64,000 nt of DNA, taken from NCBI GenBank assembly GCA_947579665.1, contig CANPUZ010000061.1, forward strand, positions 930,001 through 994,000, written 5' to 3'. The DNA is from Sympetrum striolatum. Taxonomy: Eukaryota > Arthropoda > Insecta > Odonata > Libellulidae. The notes beneath the pieces are model-generated. The model saw nothing but the letters and a program-made list of their open reading frames with translations. It made no database searches and had not been told where the DNA came from. Positions 20,703 through 32,282 of this stretch are shown here, piece by piece (position 1 is the first letter of the stretch; the number at the start of each line of letters is the position of its first letter). Position numbers and translations under genes: made by a program.

Positions 20703-22195
20703 ATCTAAAGAAGAATAGCTGGGTATGATTTCATTGAAGGAAAGGACTAGAGGTGTAGACATACTCAAAGCCTTTGGAAACTTGTTCAATGATTTGAAAG
20801 TACTGCTTTTTAAATTAGTCACCATAACAATGGATGGCGCAGATGCAATGATAGGTTGCATAAATGGATTTATACCCCATGTCAAATTGAGGATGAAGAA
20901 TTCCCAGCATTTTCGTACTATTACTGCATAATTCACCAGCAAGTATTAGCAAGCAAGAGACTAAACTCAAAAGAGATAATGGATGTAGCATTTAAAATTA
21001 TCAATTCAATTCGAGGAAGTTCCCTCAAACAGCGACTATTCCAACTGCTCTTGATGAAGGCAATCCTGAATTATAACTACATTTCAATGTCAGATGGCTA
21101 AGCAGAGGTAAATTTCTGCCGTGATTTCATGATTTATTGCTTGTAATTATAGATTTTCTTCACAAACAAGATGGAAACTGTGAAAATTTAAATGATGAAA
21201 CTTGGCTTAGTGACTTAGCATTTCTTACAGATTTTACTTCAATATTAAGTCATTTAAATTTAGAATTAGAAGGTAAAAATTAAACAGTAAATATCTTGGG
21301 ATCAACATTACAAATAACTTAAATTGGAGCATGCATATTCGAAAAATCTGCGGCAAAGCAAGTAAAAGGCTTTGTAAAGCGTATTGTCGGTAAATGCGAT
21401 GAAAAGGTGAGAGAGCGATGTCATTTTACCTTGGTCCTTCCGGAATATGCGGCAAGTATATGGCGGATGAAAGGTGTACTCGCGAACTCGAGAAAGTGCA
21501 GTGTAAAGCGGTTCGTTTTGTTAAGAAATGCTACGATAAAAAAGCACTAAAATGCATTCAGAGGTAGGTTGGGAATCCTTGAAAGAAAGGAGAAAGAAGG
21601 ACAAATGCAACCCGCCTGCTACCGATCTGATAATGAACGTAAGTTAAGAGAAATAGATGCTACGACGAATTGTTTAAAAATTCATTCTTTCCGATACGCG
21701 ACAATAACCGAATAAGGAAGTAGTTAAGATTCAACTGGTGTTTACACCCCCTGCCACAGGCCGAAAGGCGGCTTGTAGGGTATTCATGTAGATGTAAATA
21801 TGTGATCAGCTACAAAGATGCATATAAAACTAAATTTATTTTGCTAAAAGAAGATCTGCAACGAAATAATCTGAATAATTTTTCAAATATGGCGAATAAC
21901 CTACAAAAGCATCAAAATATTAATAATGATATCGAAAATACGTCGCGGAAATCCAAAATAAAATTGAAGATTTCGAGGAAATAATCCAGGATTTTGAAAA
22001 AATTAAAGAAATTGTGGAATTTATAAATTTTCCCTTTATAAAAGAAGCGTGAAACGCATTAGCCAAAATATTTCAGACATATTGCTTATGGATCAAAAGT
22101 CATCAGAAAAGGAAATTATAATTTTTCAAACATACTTAATCTTACAAGACAGAAAATTAGAAGAAGATTTTTGGAAATATGTCAACCAATCTATA
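20703..22195 (+). pseudogene. GTF2IRD2/ZBED5-like hAT transposase relic, interrupted by a LINE
   Basis: Three frames of one decayed transposase. (1) 20703-20900: E-E-stop-L-G-M-I-S-L-K..RG.DIL.AF, then LVTITMDGADAMIGCINGF, the family 'L..ITTDGAPAMTG...GF' block with its Asp. (2) After a frameshift, 20900-21290: CIIHQQVLASK (the CIIHQ motif), then MDVAFKIINSIRGSSL.. and WLSDLAFLTDFTSILSHLNL, ELEGKN. (3) After the LINE (21293-21797): YKDAYKTKFILLKEDLQRNNLNNF and, frameshifted, EIQNKIEDFEEI..DFE...EFINFPF. Block order matches GTF2IRD2-type hAT proteins. The BED finger and C-terminal dimerisation block are not evident here; an N-terminus of the same type lies at 54077-54534. Confidence 0.8.
21293..21797 (+). 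pseudogene. LINE RT C-terminus and 3' end, copy 2
   Basis: Frames read KYLGINITNNLNWSMHIRKI, then after frameshifts CTRELEKVQCKAVRFVKKCY and V-G-W-E-S-L-K-E-R. The 3' tail has 'caccccctgccacaggccg', 'aaaggcggcttgtaggg' and 'atgtagatgtaa', as in the copy at 9182. It sits between two halves of the hAT relic and is therefore younger. Confidence 0.75.
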
Positions 22196-22212
22196 ATAAA
22201 TGATTATTCTTA

Positions 22213-22563
22213 AGGTACGTTCACGTGTAGGCGTTTCAAGGGCGCAGAGGCAAGACAGCTAATCAAGAAACCAACGCTCCACTACGCGTCACCGAAAGCC
22301 CAACTTTTACGTGCATAACATGTGAACACGGTGGAGGTGCGCAGTGCTAATATGACATTATTACGCCATCGTATCCTTTAGGAAAACACTGCACACACCG
22401 GAATCGCCGATTGCAGAAAAACTAGTGAACGCCAAACACACCAAAATCGCTAACAGCAAGTGAGCGCCAATAGACATGTACGCCACTATGTGAACAATTT
22501 GTATTCCCAACGTTTCGCTGCATGTCACTCGATGCATCCCTGCACTTACATGTGAACACGCCT
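22213..22563. mobile_element. PIF/Harbinger-type MITE
   Basis: A 351-bp element flanked by TTA (22210-22212 and 22564-22566), the 3-bp Harbinger target. Ends AGGTACGTTCACGTGTAGGC and, inverted, AGGCGTGTTCACATGTAAG. GC-rich relative to its flanks, non-coding. Confidence 0.7.
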
Positions 22564-22594
22564 TTACAGCCTCCGAGGGGTAAACCTAATGACA

Positions 22595-23890
22595 GTAGAA
22601 TCGGTATCTTGGAGTATCTCTCACGAATAATCTATCATGGAGTACATCCGAAGTATATGTGGAAAAGCACTTACGAAACTTCGTTAAGAGAATAGCGAAG
22701 GTAGGAACGGAGAAAATGTTCGCGAGCGATGTTACTTAGCGTTAGTTAGACCTTACATTTAGTGTATGGAACCCCGCCGAGAAATGTCATAATCGGGATT
22801 TAGAAAAAGTACAACGAAAGGCGATTTGTTAAGAAATGCTACGATAAAACAGCAAGCGTTACTCATATGTTACAAGATGCAGGATGGGAATCATTAGAAG
22901 ACGAATTCAAAGGATAAATTTATTAAATAAGTTCAGAGAAATTACGTTTTCAGATGATGTAACTGATATAACGCGTTGTATGTTCTGATACTGCCAGAAA
23001 GATTAGGGAAATAGATGCTAGAAAAAGAATCCTTTCAAAAATTCAGTTTTTCCGCAAACTATACGTCAAGGCAACTGTTTAGGAAAATAGAGTCAAGGTG
23101 CTTGCACTGTTGCAATATACCAAATAGAAACGAAGGTGAACCCACCTTGTCATCCACCGGTACACGGCATTCGATTATTTTCGTGAAATACCTGTTAGAA
23201 AGTCAACAGGGCCAGCGACACAAACGACCAAATACGAAATAAAGAAAGAATGAGAAACAATGACTCTGAAAGACATTTATCACGGATAATACGCTCTAGT
23301 ACGATAACACAGAAAAATAATACTAAGTATATGCGAACAAGTGAAAATAACACATTATTATACACAAATTAAATGATATGGTTCAGTTTGCACAAATAAT
23401 AATGATATCAACTTAACCTTTAGAGAGTGTCCCACGTAAATTCACGAGAATGTCGGGAACACACGATCGAAAGAAAAGTCTGCCGCCACCGGCGTCGACG
23501 TAATGTTCAGCGACCCGCGCTCTCTTGCAAAATGACCTTCTCTTCGGAGGAGTCCGTTTTTCGTGAAGAAGAGGGAAAAACAATGAAGCACAGAAATTCG
23601 TAACGAAAGGGGTTCCGCAAATTGACCAATCAGATTGCTAGAAACTGTCACAGAACTCCGCCGTGTTAATTAGTCCGATCGCCGACAGTATCACTGCACT
23701 GGTCAGTATAAAAGTCGTGTTTTCTAACGGCCCTCCGCCGTTCGGCCCTTCTGCCTGAGGCCTTTCTGACTGAGCCATTCTGACAGCAACTTGTAAACGG
23801 GCAACTTAAAAATGGGCAACTTACTATGGCCAAATTTCCCTAGAAATTCGTCACAGCACCCCCTGCCACATGCCGAAAGGCGGTTTACAG
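22595..23890 (+). pseudogene. LINE RT C-terminus and 3' end, copy 3, interrupted by a solo LTR
   Basis: Blocks IRSICGKALTKLR, then a frameshifted NPAEKCHNRDLEKVQRKAI and KKCYDKTASVTHMLQDAGWE, correspond to the other two copies. The 3' UTR begins near 23040 and is split at 23108 by an LTR. It resumes at 23856 with 'gcaccccctgccacatgccg', 'aaaggcggtttacagggt'. Stops and frameshifts throughout. Confidence 0.75.
23108..23855 (+). mobile_element. Solo LTR, 748 bp
   Basis: Begins TGTTGC, ends GTCACA, and is flanked by the direct repeat GCAC (23104-23107 and 23856-23859): a 5'-TG..CA-3' LTR with 4-bp TSD. A TATA-like 'agtataaaagtcgtg' near 23705 suggests plus orientation. GC-richer than flanks. Gypsy-type elements use 4-5-bp duplications, but no internal domain exists to confirm class. 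The ORFs at 23015-23242 and 23442-23651 are not genes. 23891-24308 is unassigned. Confidence 0.75.
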
Positions 23891-24308
23891 GGTTCTTACA
23901 TAGACATAATATGTTTAGGGCAATTACAGTATGCTTAAAATACGCTTAGGCCTACTTGGGCTCATTTTAAGTTAAGTATAAACTAACTTTACCATAATGC
24001 AGACAAAATCGCTGAGAGCTACTGTAGGATTCAAAGAAATCTAGTTACTTAACTCCTTACCAGTAGATTTAAATCTACTAGTGATCACCCAGTGGTCAAA
24101 ATTCTACCCTAATTCATTGAATTTTCAGTTTGAATGTCATTGAGGCTCTTTTGTCTATGATTACGCTTCTAAGATGAATGCTTACAATGTTTTTGAAGTT
24201 TATTCCATTACGTCAGCTGGGAGCCTGTACAAACGTCTTTGGGGTGTGTTACTAATCCCTGCAACACCTACAGAATTTAAAATTTAATGTTGGTAACAAA
24301 TAAAAAGA

Positions 24309-25692
24309 ATCTGATGTGGACAACACATGACTTTCTCCGTATTAATTGAAAACAGTAGCCTATGCTGGTAATATATAAATAACTCCAAAACAATGAGTGC
24401 TACCGAATAATGTTCCGAACGAAAGTTGTAGTAAAATACATTATCTATAACTTTTGTGTGTAATTGTATATACCTATATTGCATTCTGACAGAGATATGT
24501 ACGAAAAACTTCCATTTCTGGATTAACAACAACTTCCGGTCAACCATTATTCAAGAATAACTCCTAAACAATCAGTGTTACGAAAAAATGTTTAATAGAA
24601 AAATTGTAGCAAAGTACATTATCTATAACTTTTGTACGTAATTGTATATACCTACATCGCATTCTGACAGAGATATTTAAGAAACAAAATTTTGTTCCGG
24701 ATAAACAATATTCATCAACTGTTGGCACTGTTAGGAAAATATCAAATATGAATTTTGGAAATGATCAGATGATTACTTTTTAAGATAGAGCGCACACAAA
24801 CTTTTATCACAGACACACAGACACACACATGTTCGGGTAAATAGCGAAAATGAGCTCTATGGGCCCCAAAACATATATTTCCGTTAAAATCTGGAGGTCG
24901 AATTCTTTTGCGAATACATTACTTTCTCTATACTATTGTCACAGCGACAACATTGGGAGTAACGGTTAGAATAATAAAGGGATTGGCCGATATCTATTAT
25001 AAGAATTTATTTATCCATTACAAGGGAAATATCGCACATACTGTCGTTACTGGCTGATGGGGAAACACCACCAACGGGATGAGTCCAAACTGGACCTGTC
25101 TTCTCGGGGATGTCTCCATCAGCGGAAAGAGTCCTAATCGGCAAGCCGACTGTTCTCGTGGCTGGGGAGCAGGGGGTCCCAAATCTGTTTCCAGATCGGG
25201 CCCGGGGACCTACGGGGAGACCCTGAATTAGAAGCTCGGAGGAAGACTATTTCCCTTCGAGCCCCTAACCCCAAGTGACTTTCCTCCCAAAAATGGGGCG
25301 TATTTATACTAATCGTGGGGAAGCATCGGTGGTGTTCCCGCGCTTTCTTAGCGTCCCCGCGCCCAAGAATAGCGTGGCAACGCCAAAGCTTGGCGTACCC
25401 TAGCGCAAGTCTCGGATTGCGCATTCCCTGTACCCTGTCATTCCTGGCTTTGGTCCTTTGTAAGTTATCACCGCGGTCTCTCTCAAGATCATTGCCGACT
25501 TACGATGCGATGAGTGAGGAGAGCGCTTCCCCACCCCTGGCCCATCTGCGAACTGGACCAAGGGTTCCCCACCAGTCACCGCCTGAATTTATGGGTGCTG
25601 GACCCACCCGCACATCGGAATGCGCTCAGGGGAACGTGCTCCCGGTAAAAGACGCTTCCTTACAACACTGTGTATAGGGAGAAAGTAAAAAC
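24309..25692 (+). repeat. M repeat copy 5 (M2), interrupted by a solo LTR
   Basis: 5' part 24309-24936: 'atctgatgtggacaacac', modules, CA tract near 24815-24830 and the first half of the terminal palindrome 'actttctctatacta'. The palindrome's second half 'tgtatagggagaaagta' follows the LTR at 25671-25692. Confidence 0.8.
24937..25667 (+). mobile_element. Solo LTR, 731 bp, in the terminal hairpin of M
   Basis: Starts TGTCACAGCGACAACATTGG and ends ...TTACAACA. Flanks ctat (24933-24936) and ctgt (25668-25671) would be a 4-bp duplication with one change. It splits the M palindrome. Markedly GC-rich (25.1-25.65 kb), so long chance ORFs (96 and 120 codons) arise on both strands; neither has a domain. 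A 'tatttatact' element near 25300 may be the TATA box. Confidence 0.7.
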
Positions 25693-25804
25693 ACAATTAC
25701 AGCTCATAGATTTATTTATGTTTTGTTTCCATTCATTGTCATTTTTAATATATCATGTTAATAATGAATCAAATGAATGTTAATAAAAATGACACTTTGA
25801 TATT

Positions 25805-26118
25805 CATGATAATAATAATAATAAAAGGCCTTTATTTGAGCGAGATAAAGACTAGGAAGTCACTTCTTACATCCAACCAATCGTCAGTTGAGGGACAGAA
25901 AGAAAGAGATAGTTTGCAAAAGTACACGAAGAAAAGTAATATGTGGATTGAAAAAACCTAAGCTGAGAAAAAATTTCCATTGCAGGAAAACACTCACAGG
26001 AAGGGGAACACCTGCAAAACCTTCAAAAACTATAGTTTTGATGAAGGAGAAAGAAAAGAGTTATGATAGACAGGCAGTGAAAATATAAAAATTGTACAAA
26101 AAGAAAGGGGGAAAAATA
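25805..26118. repeat. Repeat N1, copy A
   Basis: Starts with (ATA)n and 'gagactaggaagtc'-like sequence, then 'tttccattgcaggaaaacac' and 'aagagttatgatagac'. The block is repeated at 30408-30740. The trinucleotide start suggests the inverted 3' tail of a LINE whose coding part is missing. The ORFs here are compositional. Confidence 0.6.
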
Positions 26119-26934
26119 TCTATTATAGATGCTTCTCCGGATTCATTCATAAATATATATAGATAGGATACTAATTCACAGGCTAAACTACTAGCGTCAT
26201 TGACTTGAAATTTTTATGATGTATTGGCCATAACGTGTAACCCCCAGAAAAATTGCTATTTTGAACCTCAGTGTCATGGGTTCGATTCCAGAGGACCCCA
26301 AAGTCCCGATTTTTTCCATTTAAATGCATTGCTTTGATTTTCCAGAATTTTTAAAAAATACTTCCCGGATAGGTAGAGAATCAAAACTCAAGGAGCCTAT
26401 ATATATAGTCATGATCTATCGAAAACATAAATGACTTTCACGGAAAATGTCCTGGGTTCGATGCTAGGACGATGCAAAAATCTCCCATTTAAAATACATT
26501 GAGGTAAATTTTTAGTATTTTTTTTGATGCGTTTATCAAATTGATAGGAAGTTCTCGCTCTGCTAGAATATGTGTATTAAGACCGGGTTTAAGAAAAAAA
26601 TAGAGATAATACCGTACTGTTCCTGGGTTCGATGCAAGACTACATTAACATTTCTCTCATAAGAAATATAAGGGAAAAGTAGGACGTCCTTTGAGGCAGT
26701 TGCAGCCAAAATTTCTGCTTGAATTTGCATACGTAGTTATAGATGGTGATCTTCTGTTGTGATGCATAGTAAGTTCACCAGGAAGACCCAGATTCGATGC
26801 CGGGCGATTAAATAGCAGCGAATTTTAAGAATATTTTCAATTCCCTTTTTTCTTTTGAGGACCGTCCCGATATAATGCCGACTTGAAATTACTGTTATCG
26901 ATATGCTTGCATAATGCAAGCTACATTTTACTCG
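26119..26934 (+). mobile_element. Modular Helitron H2-c
   Basis: A|TCTATTATAGATGCTTCTCC at the 5' end; hairpin GCTTGCATAATGCAAGC, 'tacatttta' and CTCG|T at the 3' end. T-arm-like motifs lie near 26278, 26455, 26622 and 26790, spaced about 167-177 bp, in the same order and phase as in H2-b. The modules are also alignable between copies. Confidence 0.8.
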
Positions 26935-27014
26935 TAACTACAACAAACAATCAGATAAAATAGATCAAACGAAACGGAATCAGGCGTAACTTTGTGGTAG
27001 TTATTAATAATATC

Positions 27015-27083
27015 AAAATCCATATTGAGAAAACTTTTACCTTTTATCTGTGGTCTAGTAAAAGTTTTCTTAATATGGATTTT
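27015..27083. other. 26-bp-stem hairpin
   Basis: 27015-27040 pairs with 27058-27083 over 26 bp with a single G:T-type difference, enclosing a 17-nt loop. The hairpin is bracketed by the direct repeat 'ataaaatagatcaa' (26956-26969 and 27086-27099). Could be a recent fold-back insertion or a small-RNA precursor. 27100-27589 is AT-rich and otherwise empty. Confidence 0.7.
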
Positions 27084-27589
27084 AATAAAATAGATCAACT
27101 TCACTAAATTGACATTAAATTTAGACGAATTAAAATATACGTTGGACAATAGGAGATAAATCTCAAAGAAATTAAGAAAATTAAATTATATTGAGAAATA
27201 CAAATGAAAGATTAAAAGGTCTGGTACCCTGATCAAAAACATAGTTTACAGTAAATTGTTAAAAGACAGCAAGAGAAAATAAACAAAAAATATATAAAAA
27301 TGTATAAATAAATAAAAAATATAATAAAAATTAAAATAAAAAAAATAAAAAGATGTGCGAACTTCAAAAAGACTAATATATCTGTGGCTTACAATTTGAA
27401 AATACAAAAAAATAATCTAAGTTAACTAATCGGTAATTATGTACATATCTATATGATGTGAAGTAGCAGACCAGAACCAATAATTCATAGAGGTAAAAGA
27501 TAAAGTGGATTTCAAATACATTTCATATTTGTTAAGGTACTTATATAATTTTATTTTCAATACTTTAATTTTTACAAAATTTTCGTCAT

Positions 27590-28020
27590 TTAGACTATAA
27601 TACGATATTCCACGACCAAAATAAGAATCTTACGATATTGGACTTTTCGTTAGAAATGTTCATTTTAATGCATTTAAACTTAGACGATAAATAACCGAGT
27701 CCAACAATCACCTTTGTTGCTAAGGAATTGTTTATGGCTTTAATATTACACGAATTTTTCGTCTTTTTTCTCTTTATTCTCCCAATTTCGACTCGAATAC
27801 GATATTCCACGACCGAAATAAGAATCTTTGTTCAATTTCCTTTCTTTTGGTACTAATCTCGATTTCTCACGACCATTATTTCTGATTTAATTCCGCAAAA
27901 GAAAAAACGTCTGCAATCGATCAAAATGAAATTTACGTGCAGTTCTTAAACGAGAGACGATTCGAGTCGTCCAGAGTTGAACCAAATGATAATTTTGACA
28001 AAGACATTAGCTTTTGCCAA
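27590..28020. repeat. H1-related Helitron fragment with internal duplication
   Basis: Shares 'cacgaccgaaataagaa' and the following tract with 15620-15840 of Helitron H1, including a degenerate 'gtcgtccagagttgaacc' motif. 'aatacgatattccacgacc' occurs twice, near 27600 and 27797. No Helitron terminus is recognisable. Confidence 0.55.
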
Positions 28021-28534
28021 TCCTCCGTTATATGAACTTTAAATATGCTAAATCACGCACTCCTCCGTGGTTAAAATACACTAAAAAATGGATACTATGT
28101 TTTTCTTCGCGTAATAATACGTAGATCATTGATCAACGAACACATTTAGACGTAAATATTTAAAATTAGTTCATTACCGTCTTAAATATATCTTAGGACA
28201 GTTCGCAACCCGAGAAGACTTCATCCAATACCTTCAAAGTTTACAAACTTAACTCCTTAACTTCTATTGTTGTTGTTTGGCGCTGCATGTTCTTGAATTG
28301 TGTCAATTTGTAAATTTCCCTCGACGAATCCCATTTCTATTCGAAGTCCGTGAATTCACACGATTTGTAATCACAATCGGTACACAAAAACGTGGGGAAA
28401 AGATCTTCCATACACCTGGAATAAGAAATTAATAAATAATGAAAGAAGAAGACACAACCAAATCTATGCAGGCATTAATATACTCAGTATTTATATTCAC
28501 AAAATTATAAGCAATCAAATAATGTACAGGAATA

Positions 28535-28830
28535 AACTGCGGCGTGACACTTCGAAAGATTTGCCACAAAACAGATCGAAAAAGCAAGTTGGTAGGTTTT
28601 ACTATGTTGGCTCCAAACTTAAAATGTAATTCGTCGATTTCCAGCGTGAACTAGACAAAAAACTAGGCTTAAACCCTTCCCCTCCACTCCTTATAGATAA
28701 ACACATCCGAAAAAGTTTACTCCATGCTTTTCGTTGACTCCTAAACTTCGTGATGAAGTCAAAATATAGCATTCATATCCTGTTCTTTTATGGAACTCTC
28801 TCTTTGAGGAACCTTGGAGCCCATCGACAT
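28535..28830 (+). pseudogene. Unrecognised decayed reading frame
   Basis: One frame reads about 95 codons of balanced composition with two in-frame stops: R-R-D-T-S-K-D-L-P-Q-N-R-S-K-K, then FYYVGSKLKM-stop, then FVDFQRELDKKLGLNPSPPL, LIDKHIRKSLLHAFR-stop. The composition is protein-like and unlike the AT-rich surroundings, which is the only reason to list it. I do not recognise a family. It could be a decayed TE or host exon on the plus strand, or chance. 28021-28534 and 29060-30407 hold AT-rich sequence without features I can support. Confidence 0.25.
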
Positions 28831-28959
28831 TTTAGTTGGTACTAATACAATCTTCAAGGATTAATTCAAGGAACTACGTACTTTAAAACTAGACATCGAG
28901 CATTACCTGAACGCCTTGCACATTTTCTTATAACGATGTAGATAGACCTCGTCGGAAGC

Positions 28960-29060
28960 CGCCATTACTGTTTACTAGTATCGATTCCGTCGAGATATCG
29001 TGGTGTACTATCGATCCTATCTGGTGACGATAGGATTGCTGAAGTTTAAAGTTTGAGCGG
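28960..29060. promoter_or_regulatory. Possible DRE-type promoter cluster
   Basis: Two TATCGAT heptamers (28979-28985, 29009-29015) with a 'gatatcg' between them, in a locally GC-richer, non-repetitive stretch. TATCGATA is the DREF-binding DRE of insect housekeeping promoters. Chance occurrence is possible and no transcript start is visible. Confidence 0.25.
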
Positions 29061-30407
29061 TAATATGTTTACTTGCTTCTAAAGGATCCAAGGAATATTA
29101 TATAAGTTTTAGGGCTAGTTATAGATTTATGTAGATAACATACATGTATTGAATGTTCTGTACAAATTAATTTTTTGTTTTCGTAAACAATAATATAAAG
29201 TTTAAAATGTTGACGAACAGTATAAGCAAATTACATCTGCCGTATAACATTTAAGCCTCCGGGATTAGTTTTAAAATTACCATTTGTTTGCAAAATTAAG
29301 GTCTTAATTGTTGACTATTTTAGTTGCTTCTAGTCTACTTTTTCATTTCGAAAGTTTTTAAAACCATACAAATACAAAGTATTCGAAATAATAATTTTTT
29401 TATACTGTTAAACATTCTACACTTTACATATTTGTACTTGAAAACAAACATTTGATTTGTCTTTAGGTTTAAAAATTAATGAAAATCTTAGTTTTTGACA
29501 AAAATATCAAACTTTAGGCCCGATGCGGGAGACCTAAATATTTTTCGATTTGTTTGAAATTTTTTTGGGTAAACATATTACCTGAGCGATAAATTTTTAT
29601 TGACTTGAAAGACTTGAAATTTTGAATAAAAAAAACGATTTTCGTTACTGCATATATGCAACCTATTAGTCATTGAACTTTGTAATTTGCGTATGTTCTA
29701 TAACTTAAGGGATTTATCTTGACTTAATGCAATATTTAGTATATTACATTATTTATATATGCTAATATTTTACCATTATTTTTCCTAACTAGAAACAAAA
29801 TGTATATTGCTGTATTTTAATTTCTCTTAATATATCAATTTTATAATATATCTAAACCTTTTTAAAGGCAATTCCCATTAATTAACTCCATAATGAATTG
29901 TTTGAGCTCACATCTTCTGTCCTCTAGAAGGAAACAATTATTTATTTTTATATTATATAAAATTTGAATGGACACATTAAATATTCAGAACTGTTATCTG
30001 TGATTAATATTAATTGTCCCATAGTTAACACTTGAAACCCTGATCTCTTTAGTATCCCAAAATTATTGCAAATTTATTGTTTTTATCTTCCCTTGCATGG
30101 GATTATGAGAGACACCAACAAGTTCTGTATTGGAATTATTTTCATACATCTATTTATATGTTTAAAAAATATGTCAGGTCCTAAGTGCTATGGTGATTTT
30201 ATCTTCTACTTAATTGTATTACAAAATTTTATTTAAAATTCATTTTTCTTTCATAAATATTCTTTTTGGAATGTGTTGATATGTTCTGTGCATTTAAATA
30301 TATATGTATTTCTGAATTTACTGTATTTTATTCATGCAACTCTGCCTGTGAATTAATATTACTATTATTAAATATTAAAAATTATTAAAATCATCCACTA
30401 TTTCTAA

Positions 30408-30740
30408 ATTAATAATAATAAAAATATTAATAAAAGGACTGTATTAGGATAAGATTGAGACTAGGAAGTCTCTTTTTACATCTTACCCTTTATCAAATGA
30501 GAAATGAATGGAATAGATACCTTGCAAAAGTACAAAAATACTATGCATATTAAAAAACCGCAGCTAAGAGCTTAGTAAAAATTTCCACTGCAGGAAAACA
30601 CTCAGTAGATTGGGAAAAACCTGAAAAGCCTACAGATAGATAGCTAAATTTGATTAAGAAATAAGATTGAAAGAGTTGTAAAAGACAAGAAGGAAAATTG
30701 ATGAAGGAATACAAAAAAGAAAGAATAAATGATGTAATGT
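30408..30740. repeat. Repeat N1, copy B
   Basis: Matches 25805-26118 through 'gagactaggaagtct', 'tttccactgcaggaaaacac' and 'gattgaaagagttgta'. 30741-31004 carries purine-rich sequence without a feature. Confidence 0.6.
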
Positions 30741-31575
30741 TAGTTTATTGTAATGTTAGTTTTATGGTTAGAATTTTATGGTTAACGAGTTCTAATCACA
30801 AACAAAGTAAAATGAAAAAACACTCGCATGAAGAAATGGGCTAAGATTAAAGAAAATATAAAAAAAAAAATAAAAATCTATCTGGAAGGAACACAGCAAT
30901 AAAAATTTCTAAGGACCGCGTAAAGGCAGGAATTCGCCACACCCTGACCCTGTTTCGACCATCAGAGCATTTCCGGGGTGCGGATGGTTGACCATGTGTT
31001 GACCATCTGCAGAAAGGGAATGGGGAAAGCGTTGGTCGAAACGTTTGAACGAAGTGTAGTGATTGGGTGAGAGAAACCGACGCTAAAGAAGACGCGGACT
31101 TCTGGGCGTCCTTTTCTTTAGGAAAAAAGTAGTCAAAGAATATAGCTTGACCAGAACGGTCCTCAAAAACCCTGGACCCACTCCTGTTGTGTTTTTAGTG
31201 TTCCCTCCCTTTGTGTGAATTCGTCCCCCAATTATCGTGTTTAACCCTTTCACTGCCAGTTAATATCTTCGTTCGTCACCCCAGATGCCGGTTTCTGTGC
31301 ATAATGGGGTTGCATACCCTTAAAGGATATAAATTCACCAACATTCTATTAAGCTTCTATTTTTCCGAAGCTAGAGCTTCAATTTTCTTTGATGAATTAA
31401 GCATATAATCAATTTTATGATGAATACAGATTGTTAATTAAATAACTATAATTTTTAACATTTTATTATGTTAATAACTATTATCAAATATTAGCGATAG
31501 TAATATTTAAGTAATACTATTCAAACAATATATTTACACACACACACGTATTGTATGAATAAATATATATCTATA

Positions 31576-32060
31576 CGAGTAATATGTTGCTTGTATACTG
31601 CAAGCTTACTTAAAAGACCTTTCAAAATAAAAAGTGTTTTCGAAATTTTACGTCTCTCTGTTCTGCAGATCAGTTTCGCATAATTTCCTACGGTATTACT
31701 GAAATAGTGACTGAGAATCGAACCCAGAGTCGCTTTTGAATGAGTGTAATGCGTATATTTACGGATAACACGACCTTAATCATCACACAGGGCAACGTGC
31801 TCCTGACGGTAGAAGTTTGTTCGTCCAAAGTCGAACCAAGTACCATTTTCGCCGATGTCTTTCTGCTGTTCGTAACGTAAACGCAATATCAACCTATACA
31901 TAGAATTTGAAGTCGATATTCGTTCGGAAAGTTCATTACAATTCGTGTTTGGTTTCCTATTATTCATTAGTGAAATTCCATACTGCCCCGGCATCGAGCC
32001 CAGGAACAAAATGGGAAAATAAGACAACGTTTTGTTAAAGGATTTACTTCCACATACCGG
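31576..32060 (-). mobile_element. Modular Helitron H2-e (3' part)
   Basis: Minus-strand 3' end: hairpin GCTTGCAGTATACAAGC, a spacer and CTCG|T at 31576. Three T-arm-like motifs lie near 31705 ('gagaatcgaacccagag'), 31830 ('aaagtcgaaccaagtacc') and 31990 ('ggcatcgagcccaggaac'). The 5' TC terminus is not found; the copy is truncated or diverged. It lies inside the piggyBac element. Confidence 0.6.
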
Positions 32061-32282
32061 TTTACAGCCACTTATCTCTTCGGAAAGTACTTCAAAAACA
32101 ACATACTAATAATACATAAATATAAGAAAATATTTATTGCGTAGCCATTTGGTTATGACGAAATATAATTACACACAAACATATTAATTACAAGAAAGCA
32201 TAGAAGAAAAGCATACATATACATATATTTAACATTAAATGAGAAATAATACAATGAAAATATATTTTACTATACAAGTATA

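Noticed and set aside
20490..20942. 150-codon minus-strand ORF, the second longest in the window
   Set aside because: Spans the junction between repeat R and the antisense of a hAT transposase; the plus strand carries the recognisable motifs.
25134..25677. Overlapping 96- and 120-codon ORFs on opposite strands
   Set aside because: Lie wholly inside a GC-rich solo LTR; few stops are expected from composition and no domain is visible.
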